Source of the DNA: Cyanidium caldarium | Lineage: Eukaryota > Rhodophyta > Bangiophyceae > Cyanidiales > Cyanidiaceae | Direction: 5' to 3' | Assembly (NCBI GenBank): GCA_026184775.1 | Contig: JANCYW010000002.1 | Location: forward strand, 186,001-250,000 | Length of the DNA: 64,000 bases | Shown here: positions 1-9,152 of the stretch, one piece after another | How positions within the stretch are numbered: the first letter of the stretch is position 1 | Layout: every line of letters starts with the position of its first letter | Notes under the pieces: generated by a model | The model's input: only the letters and a program-made list of their open reading frames with translations | Database searches by the model: none | What the model was told of the DNA's origin: nothing | Translations under genes and position numbers: made by a program

Positions 1-296
1 AGCTTGCCCACCCCGTTCGCCGCCACCAAACGCGTTATGGTCCGGATCGCCTCCCGATTGAAGTAACGCCCGTCTCCCCCCAGCACCAGCACTGGCGCTG
101 ACTGCGCCCTGCCGTCCATACCTGAACCGGGTATCTCCGGCAGGGCGTCGAAGATGGACTGCACGAACGCCTCGATGTAGCCCGGCTGCTGGAACACCTT
201 GACCTTTTTGCGCAGCCCGCTGGTACCCATCTTTTGTCCTTCGAATGGCTTGACGCCAAACTGCTTGATGACGAACGATCCCGCCGCGTCTCCCAT
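1..296 (-). CDS. PGM: Phosphoglucomutase, N-terminal part (cut by window edge)
   Basis: This is the first 98 codons of a phosphoglucomutase, which interconverts glucose 1-phosphate and glucose 6-phosphate in glycogen or starch and nucleotide-sugar metabolism. The reverse-strand translation carries family landmarks: GTSGLRKKVKVF near residue 23, QSIFDALPEI, and VLGGDGRYFNREAIRTI followed by AANGVGKL. The active-site phosphoserine loop lies past the window edge. The start ATG at 296 sits in a good context (GCCATGG), and the protein begins at the usual distance from the GTSGLRK motif, so no transit peptide is evident and a cytosolic enzyme is likely. The frame is intact up to the edge. Confidence 0.93.
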   Translation of the reverse strand, partial: MGDAAGSFVIKQFGVKPFEGQKMGTSGLRKKVKVFQQPGYIEAFVQSIFDALPEIPGSGMDGRAQSAPVLVLGGDGRYFNREAIRTITRLVAANGVGK

Positions 297-559
297 GGCG
301 AAAGAAAGCGCAGGCGGGTGATGAGGCACCGTGGTGCTCGACACGACAGAACACGTTCCGCAGCACGACCGCGGGACGTTCCATCGAGCGATCGATCGCT
401 CGCTCATTGCGAATCGACGCGGCGGCGTCGAAAGAGGAGCGGTCGGTGGATGGATACAGAAAAATGCGGAGAGCACCTGTGGACGAAAAGTTAGTTTATT
501 GGCAACGACAAAGCAGTCACCTAGATATGGCGCTCGCTCGGCCATAACGTGAATGCGAC

Positions 560-1651
560 CTAGTGGTTGATGGTCAGGTCGCGTTTCCAGCCCGGAAAGT
601 TGGCGAGGGCAGTGTAGGAGAGGCGCCGGAGCATGTGGCCGACGACGTGTCCCGCTGGCGATGGAGATGCTGGTGCGGTGTCGTCATCGTCGTCGTCGCA
701 AGTGCTCGTATGCGCCCGCAGTGGATGCGCATGCCATTCGGCCTTGGCGGTGCCCAGTGCTTGCATGGCGACCGCACATTGGTGCAGGCGCGTTTGCGTC
801 TGACGGGCCAGCACCAACGGCAGACTGGTCTGGAGGGCGCGCAGGCTGTCGCGCACGATGCGGCGCACTCGGTAGTGGGCGGCGCGCAATTGGCGTTGCA
901 GCAAGCGGCCCTGAGGGGTGTTGGTGGTGAGCATCAGCGGAATGTTGCTGAGATAATCCATGAGCGATACGTCCTGGAACACTGGCTCCAAGTGGTCATC
1001 CGCGAAATAGTCCAATTCCTCATCCAGCGGCGACGCTATCGAATCGGAAGGCACCTCGGCTGCCGTCGGCGGCGAGTGCTGTCGCGACCGCATACGCAGC
1101 GCCCGCAGTCTATTCATCAAGCGGTGCCCCGAGAACAAATACGCGCAGGCAGGGTCGGAGGCCGTTGGCGCCTCCGCCTCACAACGATTCAGGGTGCGAT
1201 GATAGTCAACCCACTCCAACAACAGATCCCGAATGACCGCCGCTTTGCCGTTGGGTGCCCCCAGGTGACCCGCATTCGGCAATGCGGGCGCGGCTGCCGC
1301 AACTTGCGCCTTCATTTGGGCACTTGGAACGTCGGCCGCGTCCGTGCCGAAGCGCCCCCACAGCAACGACCAGCGCCAACCGCTGCGGTTTGTAGCGGTC
1401 ACGCTCGTGGTCGCCTCTGTATTTCGTGGCGCTGCTGCCACCGCCGCCAGCGGCTTCTTGTGAGGCCGTCGCGAACACGCCACCATGCCGCCGTTGTTGC
1501 CTTGATTCACCCCGCGGTGGGGAAGCGGCGACAGTGCCGGCGCCACAAACGCCACCGTGCGCGCGCCACCACCGTCGACACTCTCCACGCCGCCCGTTCC
1601 CTCCACCGTGTACCTCTCCTCAACCAAGTTCTTCGAGTTCATCGAGCCCAT
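560..1651 (-). CDS. Hypothetical protein, 363 aa
   Basis: I do not recognise this protein. The frame is open for 476 codons, but the first convincing ATG is at 1651 (MGSMNSKNL); a shorter start at 1486 (MVACSRRPHKK) would give 308 residues with a basic, Ala/Thr-rich leader resembling an organelle transit peptide. The N-terminal third is low complexity. The middle and C-terminal parts look folded: a helical stretch around LLLEWVDYHRTL, an acidic patch around DEELDYFADD, and a long basic helix with RRIVRDSLRALQ. An Asp run (DDDDDD) precedes the tail, which ends in FPGWKRDLTINH. The opposite strand is also open for 428 codons, but its translation is Arg/His-rich and looks like a shadow. The gene is in tandem with PGM on the same strand. 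Confidence 0.5.
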   Translation of the reverse strand: MGSMNSKNLVEERYTVEGTGGVESVDGGGARTVAFVAPALSPLPHRGVNQGNNGGMVACSRRPHKKPLAAVAAAPRNTEATTSVTATNRSGWRWSLLWGRFGTDAADVPSAQMKAQVAAAAPALPNAGHLGAPNGKAAVIRDLLLEWVDYHRTLNRCEAEAPTASDPACAYLFSGHRLMNRLRALRMRSRQHSPPTAAEVPSDSIASPLDEELDYFADDHLEPVFQDVSLMDYLSNIPLMLTTNTPQGRLLQRQLRAAHYRVRRIVRDSLRALQTSLPLVLARQTQTRLHQCAVAMQALGTAKAEWHAHPLRAHTSTCDDDDDDTAPASPSPAGHVVGHMLRRLSYTALANFPGWKRDLTINH

Positions 1652-2011
1652 TTTGTGCTCTTCCAGACACCACGTCCGCTCGACTCCAAACGCCGCGAAA
1701 ACAAATGTCCGCAGGGTGAAAACGACCGAGTGGCATCGGCACCGGAACGGAAAAAACGGCCGAGTGTCCGGACGCGAAACGTTCCGTTTCCAGAAATTCG
1801 TGGTGCTTTGGGGAAGGTTCCCTGCGTGCCGAGGTTCTCCCGGCGGTGACGTGATCGGAAGCGTCCTCGACGGATCCTCCACGCACTCCACAGATGGCCG
1901 TACACCGCGACTGCCAGCAAAAGGCGCAGGCGACGGTTTACGGAAGTTGCGGGCTGGCACAATCGATGGCGCGCTCCTCGCCTCTATCACTCCCCGACGC
2001 GTCCTCTTCCC
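1652..2011. other. Intergenic, 360 bp
   Basis: This is the space between the 3' end of the ARM-repeat gene and the chosen start of the 363-residue hypothetical gene, both on the minus strand. It should hold the terminator of one and the promoter and 5' leader of the other. I see no RNA gene or repeat. Part of it would be coding if the hypothetical gene used a non-ATG start. Confidence 0.4.
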
Positions 2012-4669
2012 CTATTCTGGCACAGGCAGCGTGAAGGGCACGGCCTGCATCACGTTCTGCTCCTCGCGCACGATATTGGCCACCACCATGTTCGCCAGCA
2101 TGGCCAGCTCGGGCGGTGCCATAGCTGACATGGCCAGGCCGCTCAGGGTGCGTTGCACGCCCTGCGCACGTAGCGCTGCGCGGCCGTTCGGGGTGGTGCT
2201 CAGGTTGCACAACGCCGCCAGCGCATATTGTTGCGACTCGATGTCGCTTGTTTGGGTGGCGTATTGGGCGAACCAGGTGCCAGCGCCGCTGGCGATAAGT
2301 GGATCGTGCAGCTCGAAGTTGTTGGTGAGCTCGGCGGCCGCCAGCAGCGCCGCCCGCGCCGCCTCCGGATCCGTCCGGCGTTGCGCCAGGGCGGTGGCCA
2401 ACACCGCCACCCCACCCGCCTTGGCGATACGCGCGGTGTTCTCCAACTGTTCCGCAAATAGCGACAGAGCCCGCAAGGCATACCGTCGCACGGCCGCATC
2501 CACATCGGCCGCCAGCACCACCGCCGCCTCCACGCCATCCGCTTGTGACGCCATGACGCGCGCCAGACCGCCGAGCGACACGTTAAATACGGCACGCGCC
2601 AGCTCCCGACGCAACACCACATTGCTCAGAAACAAGTTGTCCGCAGTATCGGCACCCGGTTGCGCCCAGGTGCGCGGCAGCCGCAACAGCAACCGCAGCG
2701 CGCCGCGGCTGCCTAACAGATCCAGTTTGGCCGAGTCCATCCGACTCAGGTTGGCCACGGTGTGCAGCACGATCTCGGTCTCCATCGGCACCAACGCCGC
2801 ACCGCTCTGCAACAGAGCGTACAACGCACCACACAAACCTTGATTGCCCAACATGTATAACGCATCGGCGTCTTCGCTGAGGCGGCCGATGAGTGCCAAC
2901 AACGAGCGGCAAGTGCTGGTGGGCAGGCCCACCGCTTCGGTCGCCGTCGCCGTCGCCGCTGCCGTTGCCAAACTGCACTCGCTCAGCTTGCGCACGATAA
3001 ACGACGCGTCGCGAGCGATCAACCGTACCCGAGCGCCCGCCGCGCCCGCCAGCGCCGCGTACGCGTCTAGCGCCGCCGCGGCCATGCTGGGCACGCCGGG
3101 CCGCCGCAGCCGATCTGCACCCTCGAACGATTCGGCCACACGCAGGATCTCCTGATCGGCGCCGTGGAAAATGAGCATCTTGCACAGGTACTCGCCGACG
3201 GCGCCCGGCAACGTGCACAACGAGGCGATGGCCCGGCAGGCACTGCGTTGCGGCACCTCGGCGGCGAGGGCATCGCGCGGACCGCCTGCATCGACCGCAC
3301 CGGTGCCGCTCTCCCGCAACACATCCACCATCGCCTCCAACACGCCGCGTTGCTCCAGACGCATGGCGGCGCGCTTGTCCAGCAACGGCCTGCCGGGCGC
3401 GCCGGTGGACGTCGATGCGCGCTGGGTGGCCATCTCGTGGATGGCTAGGATGGCGAACGTCTGCACCTGGGCGTCGGTGCCCAGACGGATCAGGTCGCGC
3501 AGACGCTGTAGCGCCTCCTCGTCCGTCAGTCGACGTTGCAGACTGACGTGGCGAGCGGCGTTGCGCAATCCACCGCTGGCGTACTTGCGCACCACCGGGT
3601 CACTCGAGGCAGCCGCCTGCAGCAGCGCGTCCACAAAGTTGTGCTGCTTGCTGGCAAAGTCGGGCGCGCGCGTCAAACCGGCCATGCACAGCACGGTGTA
3701 ACGCTGCACCTCACGCATCAACGACGACGACGGCGATGACGACGACGTGCCACTGCTGTGTTCAGCACCATCACGACAAAAAGAGCGATACGCGCATTGC
3801 AAGGTACGGGCAGTAACACCGACTTGACTGCCCGCAAATGTCGGCCACCATTGCTCGTTGAGCGCCAGCGACGACAGCAGCCGCAGACACTGTTCCACCA
3901 GCGCCAGATCGGTCTTGCCCGGGTCCACCGGCTTCATCTCGCCGCCATACCCGAAGAGCCAGCTGCGCCGCCGACCGCCGCAACAAGGTGCCACGTGTCC
4001 GTATCGCTCCAGCACGCGCAGAATGATCGGCACCACATCCAGTTGCAGCAGCGTATCGTGAGCGCTACGTTGCTTGACAATGTCGGCCAGCGCTCGCACT
4101 GTTTTGAGGCGCCTCGGCGCTTCCGCCGGCTCCTCTTCCAACGCTCGCAACAGCGCCTGGCCCACGCCCGCCCGCAACAGGGCGGCGTGGTTGTCCGCGT
4201 CGTTCAGCAACTCCAGCGTCGAGTCTAGCGCGTTGTCGGCGACTCGCACATCGTCCGAGTTGAGATCGTGCACCAGCGCAATCCATCCCGCCTCACCATC
4301 CCGCTTGCTGCTCCCCACACCCGGTGAGGCGGTGCCCTGGATGGCCGCCACCGCCGAATCGCTCTCCGCCGCCACCGCCAACGGCACGCTGAGGCTGACC
4401 AACGCAGCATAGAGCGTCCAGCGCCCGCTCGATGACGTCGCCACCGAGAGCTGTCGCCAAATTGCCGTCGCCGTCAGTCGCTGCAACCGCGTCGGCAGGC
4501 GATCACCTCGTCGTCGTCGCACCGACGCCGCGGCACTCGACGCCGCCGCCGCGCCTAGCCGGGAACCCCGCCCTATCTCTTGCACCCCGTTCCACCGTCG
4601 CTCCGCATACTGCATACACCACGCCCTACTCGCTCGCCCTACTACCTCACGCCACGCTCTTCGCCACAT
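2012..4669 (-). CDS. ARM-repeat protein with organelle-type leader, 885 aa
   Basis: From about residue 130 to the end the protein is a chain of leucine/alanine-rich helical repeats of armadillo type. Examples are ALVHDLNSDDVRVADNALDS, VRKYASGGLRNAARH and ALAALCNLSTTPNGRAAL. The start ATG at 4669 opens a leader with many Arg and almost no acidic residues (MWRRAWREVVGRASRAW), followed by a likely membrane helix near residues 84-101 (LYAALVSLSVPLAVAA). Together these suggest import into mitochondria or plastid with membrane anchoring (inference). ARM arrays bind peptides or proteins, so a scaffold role is likely; no enzyme motif is seen. An alternative start lies at 4615. The gene diverges from the SMPD4-like gene across 234 bp. 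Confidence 0.8.
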   Translation of the reverse strand: MWRRAWREVVGRASRAWCMQYAERRWNGVQEIGRGSRLGAAAASSAAASVRRRRGDRLPTRLQRLTATAIWRQLSVATSSSGRWTLYAALVSLSVPLAVAAESDSAVAAIQGTASPGVGSSKRDGEAGWIALVHDLNSDDVRVADNALDSTLELLNDADNHAALLRAGVGQALLRALEEEPAEAPRRLKTVRALADIVKQRSAHDTLLQLDVVPIILRVLERYGHVAPCCGGRRRSWLFGYGGEMKPVDPGKTDLALVEQCLRLLSSLALNEQWWPTFAGSQVGVTARTLQCAYRSFCRDGAEHSSGTSSSSPSSSLMREVQRYTVLCMAGLTRAPDFASKQHNFVDALLQAAASSDPVVRKYASGGLRNAARHVSLQRRLTDEEALQRLRDLIRLGTDAQVQTFAILAIHEMATQRASTSTGAPGRPLLDKRAAMRLEQRGVLEAMVDVLRESGTGAVDAGGPRDALAAEVPQRSACRAIASLCTLPGAVGEYLCKMLIFHGADQEILRVAESFEGADRLRRPGVPSMAAAALDAYAALAGAAGARVRLIARDASFIVRKLSECSLATAAATATATEAVGLPTSTCRSLLALIGRLSEDADALYMLGNQGLCGALYALLQSGAALVPMETEIVLHTVANLSRMDSAKLDLLGSRGALRLLLRLPRTWAQPGADTADNLFLSNVVLRRELARAVFNVSLGGLARVMASQADGVEAAVVLAADVDAAVRRYALRALSLFAEQLENTARIAKAGGVAVLATALAQRRTDPEAARAALLAAAELTNNFELHDPLIASGAGTWFAQYATQTSDIESQQYALAALCNLSTTPNGRAALRAQGVQRTLSGLAMSAMAPPELAMLANMVVANIVREEQNVMQAVPFTLPVPE

Positions 4670-4903
4670 GGCTCTCCACGACGATCGCACAAGCCGTCGC
4701 ACCGTGTCGCTGGGAGAGCGCGCGCTTGCAGTGAGCGCGCCGTCTGTCGCCAGCGTTCCAACAGCGTGCCGGTGGCCACGTTGCCAAGAGACGGGAATGG
4801 AGGATCGCGACGGACTTTGAACGACAGCAGCACTCGAAGAAGGGGGTCTGGGGACGTACCACTGGCAGGAGGGAACGTCGCTGTCCGACACTGCACCTGG
4901 TTT

Positions 4904-7363
4904 ATGGACGACTGGTTGGGGCGAGCGAGAGGCGGAGCGGGAGAGGGCCACCCGTCCTTTTCCGCGGACCGCAGCGGCTGGTGGAATGGCGGCAGCGGCA
5001 CCTCGGCGGATGACTTGCGCTTGGCGTTGACCGGCGATGTGGCTACGCGAGGCGTGGTGTTGCAGCTGCAGGCGGTGTTTCAGGCGGCTTTGGATGGGCG
5101 CGAGGACTTTCAGGCGATAAGCGGCCTGTTGCCCGACTGCGTGAGCTGTGTGTTCGGGTATTCCCGCGGTGGCACTGGCGGGCCCAGTGGCTGGCTGGAG
5201 CGGGCCGAACTGAGCGACACAGGGGGTGGCGACGTTGCGGGATTGGTGGAGCTGCTCGGACCGCGCGGGCCGCTCTTCCGGTGTCTGCTGCGGTATCACG
5301 CAGAGTATGCGTACGAGTTCCCCCTGAGCAACTTTCCTGCACACACCGTGCGCGAAGTGTGGGCGTTGTGGCGACGCGGTGTCCGCAGGAGTGACGCTAC
5401 ATCGTCGTCTGAGGTTGTCCAACCCGGCGGCGCTGTGCCCAGCACAGCCTCACCGCTGTCGCGGTATCTGGCCGAACGCCTGCACGACGTCCACGGGGAG
5501 ACTGCACGCATCGGCGCTGCCGCCTATTACGTGTTTTGTTTGCTAGCGTATCCACTGTGGCATGAACTGCCCGAGTCGGATGATCGACGGGGAGGTGCGA
5601 CATCGGCGGTGCGGTCGCAGCATGTGTATGAGCGGCTGGTGTTGGCGTTCTGGCGAAATTGTAGCGACCGCGTGCGCGACCAGCAGCTATGCCTGCGTGC
5701 GGGAGGTGCCGAGGACGCGCCCAGTCTGTTTGTGTGCGCGATGCTGGAGTTGTGGTTCAATTGGAATGGTGAACTGGCCGGCAGCAGCGCGTCATGGGCA
5801 CAGGATCGAGGCGCTGCACCGCTGCGCCCGATGGCGTATCGTCCGTTGTCTCGCTTGACGCTGCGCTGTCAGGCTGTGGTGGTGCATGACTTTCTGCAAC
5901 GCCTGAGCCCGGCCGCGCTGTCAGCATCGCTGCCACCGGGCACCGCAGGCGCGCGGAATGGCGGCCGATTATCGGATGCTCGGTCGTCGCCGGGCACGCT
6001 GCTCCAAGCCAGTGCGCTGGAGCCGGGCACACTACGAGGTGCGGACGTGACATCGCTCGCCGCAGCGTTACGCGGGCAGCCGGCCATGTCGGCGCGCGCG
6101 TCGGGCACGCCCGACTCCGATTTCGACGAGCTGTATCGCGGTGGCGGCGTGCCGTGGGCGTCGTGGCTTTACCATCAGTACATCCGTTTCTTTCACCACA
6201 GCATGCACGCAGCGCTGTCTGCAGCCATGGACTTGTCGCCCGAGACCGCAGTCGCCTTGATGCAGCTGTTTCGCTGCTGGCTGCTGCCGTGGGAGGAGGC
6301 GCCGTACTTGCGACCGTCGCCCGGCGAAAGCGCCGGCGGAGCGCATCGCCGCTTGCAACAATTCCTCCAGTTGACCCGGGAGGTGTTGGAACGCCGCGAC
6401 CGACACGACCACCGCTCACGATACGACTCGCAACGATGGGCGCACCTCGTCGAGCAGCGCGCCGCGGCCTATCGAGAGATGTTGGCACTGCTGTTGCGGT
6501 TCATCACCCGGTCGCGGTGCATTCTGCGCAGCGCGGCGGCAATGCTGGAATACCACCGGCTGTACTGTGGTCTGAACAGCCGCGAACTGGAACAGGATTT
6601 GCGTGGGGCGTCGCCCCGCGCCGAACACCCGGAGCATTCGTCGTGGAAGCGACCTGGCCGATGGTCGGTTGTCGATGCCGACGAGCGTTGCGCGGAGGTG
6701 CTGGATCGCGACCAACTGCGAGAGAGCATGCGCGAGCTGCGGGCGCAGATCGAAAAGCGTCTGCTGTCGGGCTGGAGCGCCACGGCGCCCTTTTCCTCGC
6801 GGTCGGCGCGCGAGAAAAGCGAGCATTGGGTGGATCCGTGGGTGCGCCTGTTCGATGATGAGACGCACGATGGACGTCCCGAGATGCCTGCGCAGCATGC
6901 GCCAAACGTCGACGGGCCGGATGCAAGCGCGCCGCTGCTGCCGGAGCGTCTATCGGAGGTGAGTGCATTGGCATGGCCCAGCGACCGGAACGATACCGCC
7001 GACATGCAGCATTCGCCGACGCGGTCAGTGGCGGGCGATGCAGCGCTGGGGGCAACGACGTCATCCCGCAGCGCATTGCGTCTGCGGGGCGGGCGCTCGA
7101 TACCGCGCCTATCACCACAGGGTCGCGAGCAGGTCTTGCGCGGAGAGCGCAAATGCTCCAATCTGGATGTGGTACCGCTGGGGGATGTATGGGACGTGCC
7201 GCCGCAGAGCACCGAATGGGCACCGGCGCTGCGGTTGGCGCACCGGTTGGCCGTCGCCCTGGAGCGCCAGACGGGCATGCGCTGGAACACGCGGTGGCTG
7301 GCGTCGTATGTCGCGCTCCTCTACCTGGGTTTGTTGCTTCTGCTGATGGTGCCGTGGTGGTGA
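4904..7363 (+). CDS. SMPD4: SMPD4-like (neutral sphingomyelinase 3 family) membrane protein, 819 aa
   Basis: The pattern matches the SMPD4 family: an N-terminal helical region with LLPDCVSCVFGYS; then LGPRGPLFRCLLRYHAEYAY followed by EFPLSNFPA, which aligns with the conserved DPRGPMM...FDFPVSYLP block of the human protein; then FVCAMLELWFNW; and near the C terminus LSPQGREQVLRGERK, matching the family's LTPLGRYQIINGLRR segment. The protein ends in a hydrophobic tail (YVALLYLGLLLLLMV), as expected of a tail-anchored ER or nuclear-envelope protein. Human SMPD4 was described as a Mg-dependent sphingomyelinase but is also tied to nuclear-pore and ER integrity, so catalysis should not be assumed. 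The ATG at 4904 (MDDWLGRARGG) is the first ATG that fits; the frame is open further upstream but overlaps the divergent promoter. Confidence 0.78.
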   Translation: MDDWLGRARGGAGEGHPSFSADRSGWWNGGSGTSADDLRLALTGDVATRGVVLQLQAVFQAALDGREDFQAISGLLPDCVSCVFGYSRGGTGGPSGWLERAELSDTGGGDVAGLVELLGPRGPLFRCLLRYHAEYAYEFPLSNFPAHTVREVWALWRRGVRRSDATSSSEVVQPGGAVPSTASPLSRYLAERLHDVHGETARIGAAAYYVFCLLAYPLWHELPESDDRRGGATSAVRSQHVYERLVLAFWRNCSDRVRDQQLCLRAGGAEDAPSLFVCAMLELWFNWNGELAGSSASWAQDRGAAPLRPMAYRPLSRLTLRCQAVVVHDFLQRLSPAALSASLPPGTAGARNGGRLSDARSSPGTLLQASALEPGTLRGADVTSLAAALRGQPAMSARASGTPDSDFDELYRGGGVPWASWLYHQYIRFFHHSMHAALSAAMDLSPETAVALMQLFRCWLLPWEEAPYLRPSPGESAGGAHRRLQQFLQLTREVLERRDRHDHRSRYDSQRWAHLVEQRAAAYREMLALLLRFITRSRCILRSAAAMLEYHRLYCGLNSRELEQDLRGASPRAEHPEHSSWKRPGRWSVVDADERCAEVLDRDQLRESMRELRAQIEKRLLSGWSATAPFSSRSAREKSEHWVDPWVRLFDDETHDGRPEMPAQHAPNVDGPDASAPLLPERLSEVSALAWPSDRNDTADMQHSPTRSVAGDAALGATTSSRSALRLRGGRSIPRLSPQGREQVLRGERKCSNLDVVPLGDVWDVPPQSTEWAPALRLAHRLAVALERQTGMRWNTRWLASYVALLYLGLLLLLMVPWW

Positions 7364-7663
7364 TTGCACGACCCCATAAAGTGGTGGTGGTGGTCTACTG
7401 CGTAAGATGGCCTCCTCTCCCGGCGATATGTCTCCGACAATGGCCGTGTCACACAGGGCGACGCGTCCGCGACGACAACGCCGCTGCCCGGTCCGCGTTG
7501 GACGGGCAGCACCGCGAACAGGTGGTGGGAGAGCTCCGGACGAGGGAATATACCGGAAGGAATAGAGGTTTACTGTTCATTACGAGGAGCACGCGCTCAC
7601 CGCGGTGATTCATGTCTATCCTGCTGGTTTGCTGAGCGATTCCAGTGCAGTCGGTACCTTTTG
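7364..7663. other. Intergenic, 300 bp
   Basis: Spacer between the SMPD4-like and THOC5-like genes, both on the plus strand. It should hold the 3' end of the first and the promoter of the second. A GGT run just after the SMPD4 stop is the only simple-sequence feature. No RNA gene seen. Confidence 0.4.
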
Positions 7664-8425
7664 ATGGACGCTGCGGACGACCTGGAGACGCTGCTGGCGC
7701 TGTGCGAGGTGCTGCAAGCGGCGGTCCGGGCAGTGCACGAGGAGGGAACCAGACCCAAGAGCGCTGACGACGCCGGCGCATCCGATGCGCTGCCGAAGCG
7801 GCGAACGCGCTCGCGGAGGGCGTCACCGACGACGTCGGAAACGTCGAGCGGGAGCACGGCGGCGGCTCTGACAACGACACCAGCGTCCGTGTTGAACGGG
7901 TTGCGAGTCGATCCGGAGGGGCTGCTGGCAATCGTCGTCGAGTTGCAGCGCGTGCATCGACGAATCGCCGAGAGCGCCGTCGAGTCCGAGCGGCGTCTGC
8001 TGGCCGCGCAGCATCACACCGATGCGGTGCGAGCGCGCCAGGCCCGGCTAGCGTACGCCTGCCGCCAGGTCGAGTCGGAGGTGGCGGCGTCGCGGGCATT
8101 GCTGGACACGGCGCAAGTGCCGAATATCATGGGCGGCGAAGATGCGGGGCGCGGCAGCGTCGGCGAACAAGATTACGCGGCGGCGACGGCACGGCTGGAA
8201 GAAGAGCTGGCGGAGCGGCGCCGCCTGCAGGAACATCTGGCAGAGTTGCAGCAACAGTGCAATGCCATGGTGGCAGACCGCCGCCGAACTCGCTGGAGCG
8301 TGCAACAGATGGAGCGGGAGTTGGAACGACTGGAGCACGGCGCAGCGCACCTGCAACGCCTGTTGCCCTCGGCAGCGGGAGAGACGCCGGCCGATGTGCC
8401 GGACGGCGCTCCGTCGCCGAGTTGA
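7664..8425 (+). CDS. THOC5: THO complex subunit 5-like protein, 253 aa
   Basis: THOC5 is a coiled-coil subunit of THO/TREX, which couples transcription to mRNA export. The C-terminal two thirds are long coiled coil. The segment TARLEEELAERRRLQEHL, with the following spacing up to LERLEHGAAHLQRLLPS, parallels the human THOC5 stretch LARLDWELEQRKRL...LSSLQPRL. The preceding CRQVESEVAASRAL...AQVPNI also fits the THOC5 pattern ahead of it. Metazoan THOC5 is much longer; this version keeps essentially only the coiled-coil core, as in compact algal homologues. The start is the ATG at 7664. The downstream convergent neighbour encodes a protein with a UAP56-binding motif, another TREX-type feature. 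A generic coiled-coil protein is the alternative. Confidence 0.68.
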   Translation: MDAADDLETLLALCEVLQAAVRAVHEEGTRPKSADDAGASDALPKRRTRSRRASPTTSETSSGSTAAALTTTPASVLNGLRVDPEGLLAIVVELQRVHRRIAESAVESERRLLAAQHHTDAVRARQARLAYACRQVESEVAASRALLDTAQVPNIMGGEDAGRGSVGEQDYAAATARLEEELAERRRLQEHLAELQQQCNAMVADRRRTRWSVQQMERELERLEHGAAHLQRLLPSAAGETPADVPDGAPSPS

Positions 8426-8485
8426 AGAGCACTGTTGGGGAGTGTGATGGAATTGCGTGGCTCAGGTGACGTCTTCATTTCTCCT

Positions 8486-8860
8486 CTACGAAGCGGAGGT
8501 CGGCGCCGCCCCGGTCTTCATGTACCCGTCGATCTCCATATTCAGCTCCGTGACCGATTTGGGCGCGGCACGCGTCTTCGACTTGCGCCGTCGTCCCCGC
8601 CGGCTCTGGCGGGATTTCCCGGTGGCGGTGTTGGTGCTCGTTGCGACGGCAGCAGCCGTGCCCTTTTTGGGCGGCAAATTCGGCGACGCTTTCGACGGCA
8701 CCTTGACAACTGTCTTTTGGCGCACGCGCTGTTCGCCACTGCGCACCGCACTCTCCTTGGCCGCCGAGAAACGCTCGTGCAACGTCGGCCGGTTCCCGCC
8801 CGGAGTGCGCGCAACGCGTCGCGTCGTCGCGTCGTCGCCCGGCACTCCGCGCAGCGGCAT
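8486..8860 (-). CDS. Small basic protein with C-terminal UAP56-binding-like motif, 124 aa
   Basis: A short Arg/Lys/Ser-rich protein. Its only recognisable piece is the C-terminal KSVTELNMEIDGYMK, which resembles the C-terminal motif of ALYREF/Yra1, UIF and CHTOP (LDxELDxYM) that contacts the RNA helicase UAP56/Sub2. A basic stretch (GRRRKSKTRAA) just before it could bind RNA. There is no RRM domain, so this is not a standard ALY protein; UIF- or CHTOP-like adaptors also lack an RRM. The only in-frame ATG is at 8860 (MPLRGVPGDD). The stop lies 61 bp from the THOC5-like stop in convergent orientation. A role in mRNA export is inferred from one short motif and the neighbour. Confidence 0.55.
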   Translation of the reverse strand: MPLRGVPGDDATTRRVARTPGGNRPTLHERFSAAKESAVRSGEQRVRQKTVVKVPSKASPNLPPKKGTAAAVATSTNTATGKSRQSRRGRRRKSKTRAAPKSVTELNMEIDGYMKTGAAPTSAS

Positions 8861-9152
8861 CACAAACGCGAAAGGGTAGCTAGACTCAAGAAGAACGCCG
8901 CACGTTCTCCACAGGTGTCCCGAAACTGCCAACGGACGAACCTACGTCGACCAAACGTTGACGCCCATACACTCCCTGCTCGCTACGCTCTCGGTGACGC
9001 TCGCCGTCAAACCACACACTCGCCGAGTGTGCACCGCGCTCGCCCGAACGCGTCCACGGCGGAGAACGGCCTCGCGCCGTCGGCGGACGGTTCGGTCGGC
9101 GGACGGGTCGGCACTTGCCGTCCGCGCTCGTCGGATCGCCGGTTCCGCGGCC

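Noticed and set aside
563-1849. 428-codon plus-strand open frame
   Set aside because: Its translation is Arg/His/Gln-rich without any domain, and it mirrors the minus-strand hypothetical gene; high GC content alone keeps it open.
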